Shown here piece by piece: positions 25,301 to 36,285 of a stretch of 64,000 bases of DNA. Under the pieces are notes generated by a model. The model had not been told where the DNA came from and made no database searches. It saw only the letters and a program-made list of their open reading frames with translations. The stretch comes from Solen grandis (Eukaryota; Mollusca; Bivalvia; Adapedonta; Solenidae). The stretch is from positions 70,315,474 through 70,379,473 of the forward strand of contig CM037780.1 in assembly GCA_021229015.1 (NCBI GenBank), given 5' to 3'. The position numbers and the translations under genes were made by a program. Positions within the stretch are counted from its first letter, which is position 1. Each line of letters opens with the position of its first letter.

Positions 25301-28300
25301 ATTACAGTGATAGAAATTATATCTTACACGCCTATATTCTAAGAAAAAAAAAAAAATGAGTTTCATTAGTGGAATGGTACCGTAGGTTGCCATCTTAAAA
25401 AAATAAATAAATTTGAAGATGCATTATCATGTTGAGATGTGTGTTTATTTGTTCTATTGCCAAATAAAACTTTTTTTTTATTATTTATTTTATTTTATTA
25501 AAAACTCAGAGAATATACATATTTTCATTTTTATTTTCAGCATGTTTTGTGCATTTTTTCCCCTCAGATCTTGAAACATTTTACTAGAGTCAGCTGTCGG
25601 TCAAGCCATAAGACAAACAACTATTGTAACTTTTTTTTGGACTGAGTTTTACTGACTAAACAAATAGTAAATTACAAGATTGTTCTTTAGAACACATGTG
25701 TCACCTGCTGAAGTGAGACAGAAAAAGTGTGACAGACAGATGACAGACGAAGGAAAAGTGATCCCTATGTGTCACATCTGCTTGCAGCAGGTGACACAAA
25801 AATGTTTTCATGCAGTATGCATTTAGTGATGAAAATATCTCATTATTTCAAAGAAAGTTTTCATTTTCAGAACTAAAGTGTTCATTACATATACACACAC
25901 CTCATAAATAACACATAACCAGGATATTATAGTCTTAGTATTGTATTTCTTTTTATGTACTAGTATTCATTTTTTTTAAGTATGTAAATTTATTCAAATT
26001 ACATCGACTGGGAAACAAATTCTTCCAACTTATCCCTCTCATCGGTTCCTGGGTTAGACCAGTACTTGGAGCCTTGGAAGGTCATGAAATATCTTTGCCT
26101 CCAACAGGGTTTAAACCTTTGATAACTTTTTGATCCGCAGTCAGGTGTGTCACCACTGGACCACAGAGCCCTTCAATTTTACAAAATTTCACAAGATGTA
26201 TTGATTTCTCATTTAACTGTCTCAGTACCTACCTCCAAACCCTGGTTCCACATAGCTTACTGGTGTCTCAGGTAAGGGCTCCTTAGCACTCTGTGGCCGG
26301 GGCTTTCTGCCACTTGGGGGTCGTGGCTTCTTGCTGTTGTACTTGGCACTGGCTGGGCGTGTTAGTTTGGAACTAGAGTTGTCTGCCCCTGGAGCTGTTG
26401 TCAGGTCTGTTAAGTAACCATTACTTCCCCTGAAAATAACCGTATACAGTGCATATTTATCAGGTTTATGTTTATTGGGTATATACAGTATTTCAGTCAT
26501 TTGGAGACTATGTCAACATGAGAAAAATATAGTGCTCCACACTGCAGTATCACCCCGCAGACATGTGGCATAATACCACACCAAGTCACATTATACCAAC
26601 ATCAGGCCAACCGATCCTGGAACTATGCTGAGCGCCAAGAAAGGGAACTATACCAGTGCCATTTTTAACGACTTAATTGGTATGTTGTGGCTGCAGATCA
26701 AAAGTACATTTAGAAGCTCTAACCATATTAATCACAACATCATAATTAGGTCACACGATACACATACTTAAAGTGTTACACAGGATAACATCAAACATGT
26801 TGTGATATGACGTTACTATAGAAAACTAGAGCAATTAATGATGGTGATATATCCCCGCTACACTATCTTGGCACAACAATTCAAACAAGACAGTCCTTTA
26901 TGGGAAATTTGGGGCTGATATTTTGGCAATACATGTATTCCTCAAATAAAAAAAGTATATATTTTTCTCCAAATGTAGTCAAATTCCCCATCTGTAAAAC
27001 TGAATTTTCAGTTCAAACAAAACGGAAATATCTGACAGGGATAGCCATGAAGTGATTTAGACATTCAAATAAAAGATTAGAGAGATATTGTGTTGTATAG
27101 CAATAGAAGTGGAATATTTTATACATTGTATTCTTGTTTTGCTAAAATAACAGCTCATAATGAAACAAGTGAAAATTCCCCAATTTGACGATTTACAACA
27201 CATCTTTCCCCTCTCAAAAGGCCCTGCCCCCCTCCCCCCAAATCTAAAACAAGAGGGCCATGATGGCCCTTAATCGCTCACCTGAGAAATATTGCTTTCA
27301 ATGGTTTATAATATGAACATACTTAAAGTGGGACCAATTTTGACACAGGGCTATGATTAACAAGAGGGCCATGATGGCCCTGAATCGCTCACCTGAGTAC
27401 CATTGCTTCAACTGATGTCAAGGTTTTTAAACAGACAAGGATTCTGATATAACTTAATCTAAAACATTTTACCCCTGACAATACTACACACCAAATATCT
27501 AAGCAATGGGCCATATGGTTTCAGAGAAGACTTGGGCGCAGGGTCATTTATCACCGTAGGGCCAAGACTTTGAAAATCTTTGTAATGAACCATTAGATGC
27601 TACTACATACCAAAAATCTTAGCTCTAGGCCTTATTGATTCATAGAAGAAGATTTTTTAAGATTTTCCTATTTAACTCTATGTAAAACAAGTGACCCTTG
27701 GTGTGGGGTCATTTATCACCATTGGGCTATGATTTGTACAATCTTGGTAGTGGCCCATAAGATGATGCTACATACCAAATATCTAAGCTCTAGGCCTTAT
27801 GGATTCATAGAAGAAGATTTTTTAAGATTTTCCTATATAACTCTGTGTAAAACAAGTGACCCCTGATGCGGGGTCATTTATCACCATAGGGCTATGATTT
27901 GTACAATCTTGGTAGTGGCCCATAAGATGATGCTTCATACCAAATATCTAAGCTCTAGGCCTTATGCATTATTGGAAGAAGATTTTTTAAGATTTTCCTA
28001 TATAACTCTATGTAAAACAAGTGACCCCTGTGCGGGGTCATTTATCACCATAGGGCTATGATTTGTACAATCTTGGTAGTGGCCCATAAGATGATGCTTC
28101 ATACCAAATATCTAAGCTCTAGGCCTTATGGATTCATAGAAGAAGATTTTTTAAGATTTTCCTATATAACTCTATGTAAACAAGTGACCCTGGTGCGGGG
28201 TCATTTATCACCATAGGGCTATGATTTGTACAATCTTGGTAGTGGCCCATAAGATGATGCTACATACCAAATATCTAAGCTCTAGGCCTTATGGATTCAT

Positions 28301-31300
28301 AGAAGAAGATTTTTTAAGATTTTTCTATATAACTCTATGTAAAACAAGTGACCCCTGGTGCGGGGTCATTTATCACCATAGGGCTATGATTTGTACAATC
28401 TTGGTAGTGGCCCATAAGATGATGCTACATACCAAAAATCAAAAGGTTAGGCCTTGTGGTTTCGGAGACGAAGATTTTTTCAAGTTTTTCCTATATTAGC
28501 CTATGTGAAATCAAGTGACCCCTGGGGCGGGGCCAATTTTGACCCCAGGGTCATAATTTGTACAATCCTGGTAGAGAGTCATAAGATCATGCTACATACC
28601 AAAAATCAAAAGGCTAGGCCTTGTGGTTTCAGAGAAGAAGATTTTTTAAATTTTCATTTTTAAAATCTATTTTTAGCTCCTGTGACCTAATTATGCGATG
28701 GACCAGAACCATTTATACAACTTTAGTAGAGCTTCATCCAAGGAACATTCCTGCAAAATATTTTTCAAATTGGCCAAGCCGTTTAGGAGGAGATGTTGTT
28801 TGAAGCAATTGTTGACGCCGGACGCACGGCACACTGACGCACGGACGCACGGACGACGGACGCCGGACAAAAGGCGATCAGAAAAGCTCACCTTGAGCAC
28901 GTTGTGCTCATGTGAGCTAAAAACAAACTTTGGTAAGGTCATTATTTTAACAACTTTTGTAGTAGTTCACAAGACAATTCTACATACCAAATATCCAAGC
29001 TCTAAGCCTTGCAGTATTTTAGGAGATGATTTTTCTATTTTTCCTATGTAAAATCAAGTGACCCCTAGGGCAGGGCCAATTTTCACCCAAGGGCCATGAT
29101 TTGAACAACTTAAGTAGAGATCCACCAGACAATACTACATACCCAATATCTTAACACCAGGCCATGTGGTTTCTGATGAGAAGATTTTTCTAGGTTTTCC
29201 CTATATAAGCCTATGTAAAATAAAGTGACCCCTGGGGCAGGGCAAATTTTGACCCTAGGGCCATGATTTGAACAATTTTTGTAAAGGTTTATAAGACAAT
29301 TCTACACGCTGTAGGCCTTACAGTTTTGCAGGAGACGATTTTCTAAGATTGCATTTTAAAATCAATTTTTAGCTCCTGTGACCTACTTTTTCAACCAATC
29401 ATAATAATTTGTACAATTTTGTTAGAGGACATCATAAGGATGATTCCTGTGAAATTTTGTCAAAATCCCTTCAGCGGATTAGGAGGAGATGTTGTTTAAT
29501 GGAAAAAGTTGATGCAAGACGCACGCACGGACAGATGGACGGACGACAGACGCCGGACAAAAGGCAATTATAAAAGCTCACCATGAGCACGTTGTGCTCA
29601 GGTGAGCTAATTATCTAAGCTCTAGGCCTTATGGATTCATAAAAGAAGATTTTTAAGATTTTCCTATATAACTCTATGTAAAACAAGTAACCCCTGGTGC
29701 GGGGTCATTTATCACCATAGGGCTATGATTTTAACAATCTTGGTAATGAACCATTAGATGATGCTACATACCAAATATCTTAGCTCTAGACCTTATGGTT
29801 TCATAGGAGAAGATTTTTAAAGTTTTTCCTATATAAGTCTATGTAAAACAAGTGACCCCCGGGGCAGGGCCAATTCTAACCCATAATTTGAACAACTTTT
29901 GTAGAGATTCACTAGACAATGCTACACACCAAATATCTTAGCTCTAGGCTTTATTGTTTCATAGAAGAAGATATTTAAAGTTTTTCACTATATAAACCTA
30001 TGAAAAATAAAATGACCCCTGGGGCGGGCCAATTTTGACCCTAGGGTCATGATCTGAACAACTTTTGTAGATGTTCATAAGACAATTCTACATACCAATT
30101 ATTAAAGCTCTAGGCCTTACAGTTTTGCAGGAGAAGATTTTCTAAGATTGCATTTTGAAAATCTATTTTTAGCTCCTGTGACCTACTTATTCACCCAATC
30201 AAAATAATTTGATCAACTTTGATAGAGGTCATGATAAGGATGATTCCTGTGAAGTTTGGTCAAAATCCATCCAGTGGTTTAGGAGGAGAAGTTGTTTAAA
30301 GGAAAAGTTGACGCAAGACGTACGGACGGACGCCGGACAAAAGGCGATCACAAAAGCTCACCATGAGCACGTTGTGCTCAGGTGAGCTAAAAAAAGGGCT
30401 GCAACAAGAGGCCCAAGGAGGCCCTGGATAACTCTACTATTCTATCAACAGATTTTAAAAATTACAGCAACGTACCAAGCTGTAGAAGTAACATGGGCAG
30501 GAGAGACATTTGCAATGTTTTCTGAAGATCCTGCTTGTTTCCTGCTCCTGAGGTTGGTTCCCTTCAAGTCTTTAGGGTCAACTGCTCCAAAATTGTAGAC
30601 GGTTGCCTTCACATTTTCAAGGTGAGCTAAAGACACAGAGGCTGTGTTCAGCCAGCTCTGAAAAGTAAAACAAGAGGGCCATGATGGCCCTGAAACGCTC
30701 ACCTGAGTACCATTGCTACAACTGATTACAAGGTTTTTAAACAGACAAGAATTCTGATATAACTCAATCTTAAACATATTAGCCCTGACAATATTATACA
30801 CCAAATATATAAGCACTGGGCCTTATGGTTTCAGAGGAGAAGACTTAGTGCGGGGTCATTTATCTCCAAAGGGCCACCATTTTGAAAATCTTGATAATGA
30901 ACCATTAGATGATACTACATACCAAAAATCTAAGCTCAAGGCCTTATGGATTCATAGAAGAAGATTTTTTTAAAGATTTTCCTATAGATTTTCCTATATA
31001 ACTCTATGTAAAACAAGTGACCCCTGGTGCGGGGGCATTTATCACCATAAGGTCATGATTTGTACAATCTTGGTAATGAACCTTTAGATGATGCTACATA
31101 CCAAATATCTAATCTCTAGGCCTTATGGATTCATAGAAGAAGATTTTTAAAGATTTTCCTATATAACTCTATGTAAAACAAGTGACCCCTATTGCAGGGG
31201 CATTTATCACCGTTTGGCTATGATTTGGACAATCTTGGTAATGAACCATTAGATGATGCTACATACCAAATATCTAATCTCTAGGCCTTATGGATTCATA

Positions 31301-34300
31301 GAAGAAGATTCTTAAAGTTTTTCCTATATAAATCTATGTAAAACAAGTGACCCCATGGTGCGGGGGCATTTATCACCATTTGGGCTATGATTTGAACAAT
31401 CTTGGTAATGAACCTTTAGATGATGCTACATACCAAATATCTAAGCTCTAGGCCTTATGGATTCATAGAAGAAGATTTTTAAAGATTTTCCTATATAACT
31501 CTATGTAAAACAAGTGACCCTGATGTGGGGGCATTTATCACCGTAGGGCTATGATTGGAACAATCTTGGTAATGAACCATTAGATGATGCTACATACCAA
31601 ATATCTAAGCTCTAGGCCTAATGGATTCATAGAAGAAGATTTTTAAAGATTTTCCTATATAACTCTATGTAAAACAAGTGACCCATGGTGCGGGGGCATT
31701 TATCACCACAGGGCTATGATTTGAACAATCTTGGTAATGAACCATAAGATGATGCTACATACCAAATATCTAAGCTCTAGGCCTTATGGATTCATAGAAG
31801 AAGATTTTTAAAGATTTTCCTATATAACTCTATGTAAAACAAGTGACCCCTGGTGCGGGGGCATTTATCACCGTAGGGCTATGATTTGTACAATCTTGGT
31901 AATGGCCCATAAGATGATGCTACATACCAAATATCTAAGCTCTAGGCCTTGCAGTTTTGCAGAAGAAGATTTTCAAAGTTTGCATTTTTAAAATCATTTT
32001 TAGCTCCTGTGACCTACTTTTTCAACCAATCTGAATAATTTGTACAACTTTGATAGAGGGCATCATAAGGATGATTCCTGTGAAGTTTGGTCAAAATCCC
32101 TTAAGTGGTTTATGAGGAGATGTTGTTTAAAGCAAATTGTTGACGACGGACGGACGCACGCACGCACGGACGACGGACGACGGACAAAAGGCGATCACAA
32201 TAGCTCACCATGAGCACGTTGTGCTCAGGTGAGCTAAAAAAGACATATAAATTGCTACATTGTATGAAATGATTTTCTATTCATTCAGGTTCAGTTTGCT
32301 TTTATGTAGGTTACAAGGTTAAATAATTGATACCATGTTTTGAGTTCACAGTTTCCAAAAAATGAAACAAAATCTAAAAGTCAGATGGTAAGTTCATGGA
32401 CTAGGAAGGAGAATGTGTGCAGTTATGTTCTAGTCAACTGACCAAATAAACATAAATAACACTGTCATCCTGCTGAACTAGTACCCGTTAGAAATTTTTC
32501 AACCCCTGATGTTGTTGTTAAATCATTGACGTAGATATATGCCATTCATATAAATTCATCCTTCATTAAACAAACAGAGATTTTTAATTTAATCAATTTT
32601 TAGTATATGAATTATTAAATAACAAGAAAAATGATCTTCATTTACAATGAGGAAAGAATCAATGCAGACAATTTTACCTGTCTAAACTTGAGGGGTAATA
32701 ATTATTGAATAGACCAGCAGATTTCCAATGATCAAGTCATATTGACAAGAACATATTTGGCAGTGTACAAATGCCCTTAAGCTGATCACATAAAAGAATT
32801 GAAGCACTTGAGAAGACGAAAAAAAAAAGATTGATTGACTATTAAATTTATGTTTATATATACAATGTATATATATATTTGTTAGTATATGTTAGTTTGC
32901 ATCAATCAGAATATGATCCATTGAAATATTTGTAAAAGAAAAGCATGATTTTGGTCCAGACAAAAAATAATGATTTGAGCTTGAAAATTATTTTAAGGAT
33001 ATCAGTCCACATGACAGGACAATTAAAAGTTTGGACTATTGCACAGGCTGGTTTTAGTTCCATTCTGGTCCTATTTTTACTACCTGTAAACTTGCACAAC
33101 CATGATGAGACGTAATTATAAACATAAAATTATGCTCTGATGTCACATTTACTTCTCTCTATTTGCATTAGAAATTTAAGGACAAATTCTATAATATGAC
33201 AGGAACATATGTTTAGGGTATGTTACAGTTCAAAAAATGTAAAAATGGCAAGAAATATGTGATTCATAACTGTAACAGTAAAGCAAAGGGTTCAAGGTTT
33301 GGTACAGCAGCGCTTTTTTTGTTTTCAAACTGAGACATTAAAAAAATATAATGGGGAATGGGTGTCATGGTCCATTGGTAATGAACCTAACTGCAGATCC
33401 AAAGGTTGTGGATTTCAACCCCATTGGGAGAAGGATTTTTCATGACCTAAGAACTGGTCAAACCCAGGACCCATTGAGAGTAATTAGTAGACTTACATAT
33501 GTTGCACAATCTCATTAAAATTGGATTTAAAATCGCTAACTGAATCTGACAACATCGTATATAAGGTTGTCTCAGATTGGACTTTGTATAAGCCATTCAA
33601 ATCGTCGCCTATACAGAATCGTTAGGTATAACCAGGGGAAGTACCAGCATCAATATATATGAACAATTACAAGATGGCAACACCATGGTTTCAGCCACTG
33701 TGATAGAATACATGCCTAAAAAGCTGTATTCTTCGAGTGACATTTGTTTTGTGTGTGGATTTTCTTTTTGTGAAATATTGGTAACAAGTTCAGGGAGAAG
33801 AACTGATATTAAAAGGTTTGAAAAGCGCTATTTGATTGGTTTAAAATTAAGCCTATATAAATTACTTAAAAATGCCAATCTGATGTCACCCCAAAAGCAA
33901 TTTTGTCAGATCCTTATCGTGTATAGTAGAGGAGCGCAAATTAGGATATGATTTTAATGAGATTGATATGTGCCAAGAACTTTTTCTAATGAAAAGCTCA
34001 TTTTATGACGACACATTTTAACCAATTTGGTAGGTTTTAAAATATTTTGGGGCCATTTTAACTATTCTGAGTGGTGATGGACTAATATGACTTCTTGGGG
34101 CCGTTTAATAAATTTGGCACCGTTTTAACTTGGTTCCTTTTTTTAACTTCGGCCGTTTTAACTGGATGCCGACATTTTCTGTCTGACCAAATACTGATAC
34201 ACTGTACATAACTCTTTATTCATCTATATTTCACGTGTTGGCATTTGTCAGTTTAGTGAGGTTGAGGTCTGCATTTTAGTTCTTGATTTGGCATGTGTTT

Positions 34301-34435
34301 AATCCCGAGAAGATTGGGGGGAAAAAGGTGCCGAAAAAGAAAATTACTGTAATTGTAACTTACGGTCTTTGCTATATTTTTTATCTGGTCACATTGATCT
34401 GGAAAGCCTTCTACGTCAAAAGGGTCCTCTTCCAT
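22321..34435 (-). CDS. Unrecognised Pro/basic-rich protein gene, partial, divergent from TTC16
   Basis: Minus-strand exons: 34364-34435 (ATG), 30476-30657, 26233-26429, 25096-25212, and probably 22321-22394. The first four join in phase with GT-AG sites into 189 complete codons without a stop. The product starts MEEDPFDVEGFPDQCDQIKN, has a short helical-looking stretch (NTASVSLAHLENVKATVY), then a Ser/Lys/Arg/Pro-rich region (RPASAKYNSKKPRPPSGRKP) and a Gly/Pro part (STGWVGPPAGLKYPDKP). Exon 4 ends in phase 1, while the 22.3 kb exon needs two preceding bases, so one exon of length 3n+1 is missing, possibly in the N gap at 23.7 kb. No stop codon was found. I do not recognise the family. Start codons of this gene and TTC16 are 1.7 kb apart; a ciliary role is only a guess from that. 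Confidence 0.75.
22417..22658. mobile_element. TTAA-flanked palindromic MITE, family 1, copy 2
   Basis: Same ends as the copy at 8.6 kb, with TTAA at 22417-22420 and 22655-22658 and a strong central stem GCCTGCGAGTAACTCGCAGG inside GAACAGCATAAAAC/GTTTTATGCTGTTC. It is in the opposite orientation to the other copies and begins 23 bases upstream of the probable exon at 22,321-22,394. Confidence 0.9.
23709..23808. other. Assembly gap, 100 N
   Basis: A run of exactly 100 undetermined bases, the conventional placeholder for a gap of unknown size. It lies where an exon of the divergent unknown gene is missing. Confidence 0.99.
23857..23886. repeat. Short inverted repeat beside the gap
   Basis: CCCCTACTTCACAATGTGAA continuing GCGGGGG forms a hairpin with a two-base loop, followed by TATA. 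It resembles the G/C-run hairpin end of element F, so the gap may lie in or beside a similar element. Confidence 0.5.
24294..24841. mobile_element. MITE family 3 with TACTGTAAAAT ends
   Basis: TACTGTAAAATTATTAAAT at the left is mirrored by ATTGATTTTACAGTA at the right. The interior contains inverted segments such as TTTTCATGGGGATTAATATC and GATATTAATCCCCACGAAAA. Relatives lie at 48,453-48,662 and 56,167-56,384. Confidence 0.75.
24842..25063 (-). mobile_element. MITE family 2, reverse copy
   Basis: Contains GATCAGGCAGCTCCTTCC, TATTGTAGCTCAGATTCTAC and ACACAGTCTGTGTGAC in reverse order relative to the 47.9 kb copy, with a decayed end GGTAAAGATTTAA. It directly abuts the TACTGTA-ended MITE at its left. 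Confidence 0.65.
25096..25212 (-). CDS. Exon 4 of the divergent unknown gene
   Basis: Acceptor CTTTTCAG, donor CTG/GTATGT. In the frame set by exon 3 it reads VKGARYDPSGRPPKG then STGWVGPPAGLKYPDKPQS; the long open frame on the same strand in another phase is a shadow. A TTAA-type MITE lies 32 bases beyond the donor. Confidence 0.85.
25676..25802 (+). repeat. Short relative of element E
   Basis: Has GTGTCACCTGCTGAAG at one end, AAAGTGATCCCTATGTGTCA inside and GCAGCAGGTGACACAAAAA at the other. It is about 127 bases, lacking the tandem core of the full copy at 62.2 kb. Confidence 0.7.
25985..26176 (-). mobile_element. tRNA-derived SINE, reverse, intron 3 of the divergent gene
   Basis: On the minus strand: GGGCTCTGTGGTCCAGTGGT, AAAGGTTTAAACCCTGTTGG, GTACTGGTCTAACCCAGGAA and GAATTTGTTTCCCAGTCGAT. 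One of the most complete copies. Confidence 0.8.
26233..26429 (-). CDS. Exon 3 of the divergent unknown gene
   Basis: Acceptor GTTATTTTCAG, donor GGAG/GTAGGT. Encodes GSNGYLTDLTTAPGADN and then the strongly basic, proline-rich RPASAKYNSKKPRPPSGRKP segment, ending VSYVEPGFG. Base composition is clearly richer in C/G than the flanks. Confidence 0.85.
26488..26705. repeat. Dispersed repeat family H, second copy
   Basis: Contains TTTCAGTCATTTGGAGAC, ATAGTGCTCCACACTGCAGT and ACTATACCAGTGCCATTTTT, in the same order as the copy at 16.7 kb. It lies in intron 2 of the divergent unknown gene. Confidence 0.6.
27249..30392. mobile_element. Composite of hairpin-ended tandem-core elements, copy B cluster
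   Basis: Starts with a short orphan end (27,249-27,358), then a full copy opening AACAAGAGGGCCATGATGGC at 27,360 and closing GCACGTTGTGCTCATGTGAG at 28,920. Two further partial copies close with the same hairpin at 29,610 and 30,390. Each closing end is preceded by a CGGACG-rich tract. The cluster therefore shows one complete unit plus two lacking an opening end. It fills most of intron 2 of the divergent unknown gene. Open frames inside it are repeat translations. Confidence 0.8.
30404..30432. repeat. Orphan terminal palindrome of another element family
   Basis: ACAAGAGGCCCAAGGAGGCC resembles the opening ends of the other hairpin-ended elements (ACAAGAGGGCC...GGCCCT) but with a different palindrome. 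It lies between the copy B cluster and exon 2 of the divergent gene. Confidence 0.4.
30476..30657 (-). CDS. Exon 2 of the divergent unknown gene
   Basis: Acceptor TTACTTTTCAG, donor TTG/GTACGT; 60 codons plus two bases that exon 3 completes to Trp. Includes NTASVSLAHLENVKATVY and SSENIANVSPAHVTSTAW. It is wedged between repeats: copy C starts 12 bases upstream of the acceptor and the copy B cluster ends about 85 bases beyond the donor. Confidence 0.8.
30670..32237. mobile_element. Hairpin-ended tandem-core element, copy C
   Basis: Opens ACAAGAGGGCCATGATGGCC at 30,670 and closes GAGCACGTTGTGCTCAGGTG ending at 32,237. About seven core units of the 165-base type lie between, then a (CGGACGCACG)-rich tract at about 32,140-32,180. 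It is the best-preserved complete copy. It lies at the 3' end of intron 1 of the divergent unknown gene, 12 bases from the exon 2 acceptor. Confidence 0.85.
33355..33510 (+). mobile_element. tRNA-derived SINE, copy in intron 1 of the divergent gene
   Basis: Head with an A-box-like TGGTCCATTGGTAATG and a B-box-like GGTTGTGGATTTCAACCCC, then the body CTGGTCAAACCCAGGACCC shared by other copies. No cloverleaf can be completed, so it is not a tRNA gene. V-SINE-like SINEs are known in molluscs. Confidence 0.75.
34364..34435 (-). CDS. Exon 1 of the divergent unknown gene
   Basis: ATG at 34435 reading leftward, 24 codons (MEEDPFDVEGFPDQ, ending NIAKT), donor ACC/GTAAGT, phase 0. Acidic start, no signal peptide. 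Confidence 0.75.
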
Positions 34436-34623
34436 GTTTGAAAACAAAACACAATCTTACAAAATTAGTCAAATCAAGTGCATGTCAGCCATGATAGTTT
34501 ACATTCACTACCATTATTTTTGCAGTACAAAAAAATTAATTGGATAAGAAATTCCGCTTATTGGGTATTTTGCAAAAATTGACCAATCAAAAAGGCTGTC
34601 CCTTGAGATATTAATTGATTATC

Positions 34624-34666
34624 ACGCATGCGCGTTCCTAATGGTTATATGTAAACAACATGGCGG
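34624..34666. promoter_or_regulatory. NRF1-like and YY1-like sites upstream of the divergent gene
   Basis: ACGCATGCGCG at 34624-34634 resembles an NRF1 palindrome, and AACATGGCGG at 34657-34666 resembles a YY1 site. They lie 190-230 bases upstream of the minus-strand ATG, in the TATA-less spacing typical of housekeeping and ciliary promoters. Function is inferred from the motifs only. Confidence 0.35.
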
Positions 34667-34867
34667 ATCTACTACTTTGTAAACATGGCATTTCCGAATG
34701 TAATTTGAGACCCTTTAAATAATATTCATTTGAAGTTTCAAAGCCATAATTTTCATTCGTTAAGAGAATAAGTAAACTAACTTCGTTCATATTACACAAA
34801 TGTCATTTATACTACTGGAATTTGGTTTGACAGATTTGTTTCTAAAGTTTATTTGCATGAAGTGTAT

Positions 34868-35484
34868 GATGGTGGGTTGTATTACCGTGGTATTTAGCTT
34901 TCAGGAATAAGTTACGAATAGAAGAAGAATCATTGACATGAAACATTTATCTTTCAGGAATCCTCAACGTTTCATTGATAAAATAAATGATTGTCACTTC
35001 TCTAGCTCATATTTCCTCTTGATAAAAATATTGACAATGTAAACACTACGTAGTATATTTCAGCACATTCTTGGTAGGGTATTACCAATGCATTTATAAA
35101 CTTCAACCTTAGTATTTTTTTAGATCCAATATCATCATGATAAATTTTCTGTGACGTCCATTATGCTGTCCTGCAATATTTAGAATGATTTTTAATTATG
35201 TTGTATATATTTATTCTTAATTATTGTTTTGAAATAATTCAGGTAGAAAATATATTAAATTTTTCATAGAATTTTGGTTGTTATAAGGGCATTTTAGAAG
35301 AAATGCAAAATCTCACTTGGAAGAAGCTCATACCTAAGCTTTAAAATTTTGACAGATAGCACATTGTATGTGTTTACTTTTAGTATACAAATGATATTGA
35401 GGCAAATTTCACGAAACCTATATTCTTGTTATTTCTGAATACCCCGGTAATATACAACCACCGGTAATACCCTACCCGAGTATA
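34868..35484. repeat. Inverted-repeat element in the head-to-head promoter interval
   Basis: A left arm containing GGTGGGTTGTATTACCGTGG (34870 onward) is mirrored by CCCCGGTAATATACAACCACC-type sequence at about 35,441-35,462, and GGTAGGGTATTACC near 35,074 is mirrored by GGTAATACCCTACC near 35,465. This looks like a degenerate MITE or two nested ones. The rest of 34,500-36,110 shows only AT-rich DNA. Confidence 0.45.
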
Positions 35485-36111
35485 TTTAGTCTAAGACGAT
35501 TTTAGTATGACAGCCAGTTACAATAATAAAAATTTGCAACCAACGAATTACACCATACATTATCATTACATTCATTGTTAGTTATACACATATTATGCAG
35601 TACAAAAAACAGCATTATCACGAAGAATGTAGATTTAGGCAGTGTAAATGGAAATCATTATGTTGTCACAGCCTTAATTTTATTGTAGATGTGGGAGAAA
35701 ATCAGAATATTTAGAGAACGTTTTTTACAATTGTTACATTAAACTGTGATTAATGTGCCTCTTAGACACACTGTTAACATTAATCAGGAAATCACTACAT
35801 ATAAGTTTCTAATTATGACGCACAGTTTCCATTAAGATAGATATCTTTTAATCATTACACATACAGATACTATACTATAAATAGATGTCTCTTTACATTA
35901 CTGTGGCTCCCTTGGGACCTTTTCTTGTCCAGCTTCTTGTTTTCGTCAGCTACCTGACTATCCAGTGCTGCTTTTTTTTAAAGTCAGTGAATTAGCCTTT
36001 ATGCTTTCCTGACATCCTCCTTATGTATATATATCTTCCTTCAGGATTTTATTTGAAGAGGCAACATTATTCTCATCATGTGATGTGAAGGGCAGAACAG
36101 TCCTTTAGAAT

Positions 36112-36285
36112 ATGTCTACCCAAAAAACTGAGTCGCCCATGAGTGGGCAGAGGGAGGATGCAACTCCGATGAGTGAGAGAGGGACAATGGAAACACCAGC
36201 CAGTGATAGACATAGTGGTATCCTCCGAAGAGAAAGCACAGGCTTCCTGGAACAGGACAATGCATTTGATGTAGAGCTCACTGAG
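36112..36285 (+). CDS. TTC16: TTC16 exon 1 (residues 1-58)
   Basis: Starts at the ATG after an in-frame TAG (36106-36108) and ends at ELTE before the donor GTAAGG, phase 0. The peptide is rich in Ser, Thr, Glu and Arg (MSTQKTESPMSGQRED), looks disordered and has no signal peptide. Confidence 0.85.

Noticed and set aside
33355..33510. Possible tRNA genes at the SINE heads
   Set aside because: A and B boxes are recognisable, but no acceptor stem or cloverleaf can be completed, and the same body follows in seven copies.
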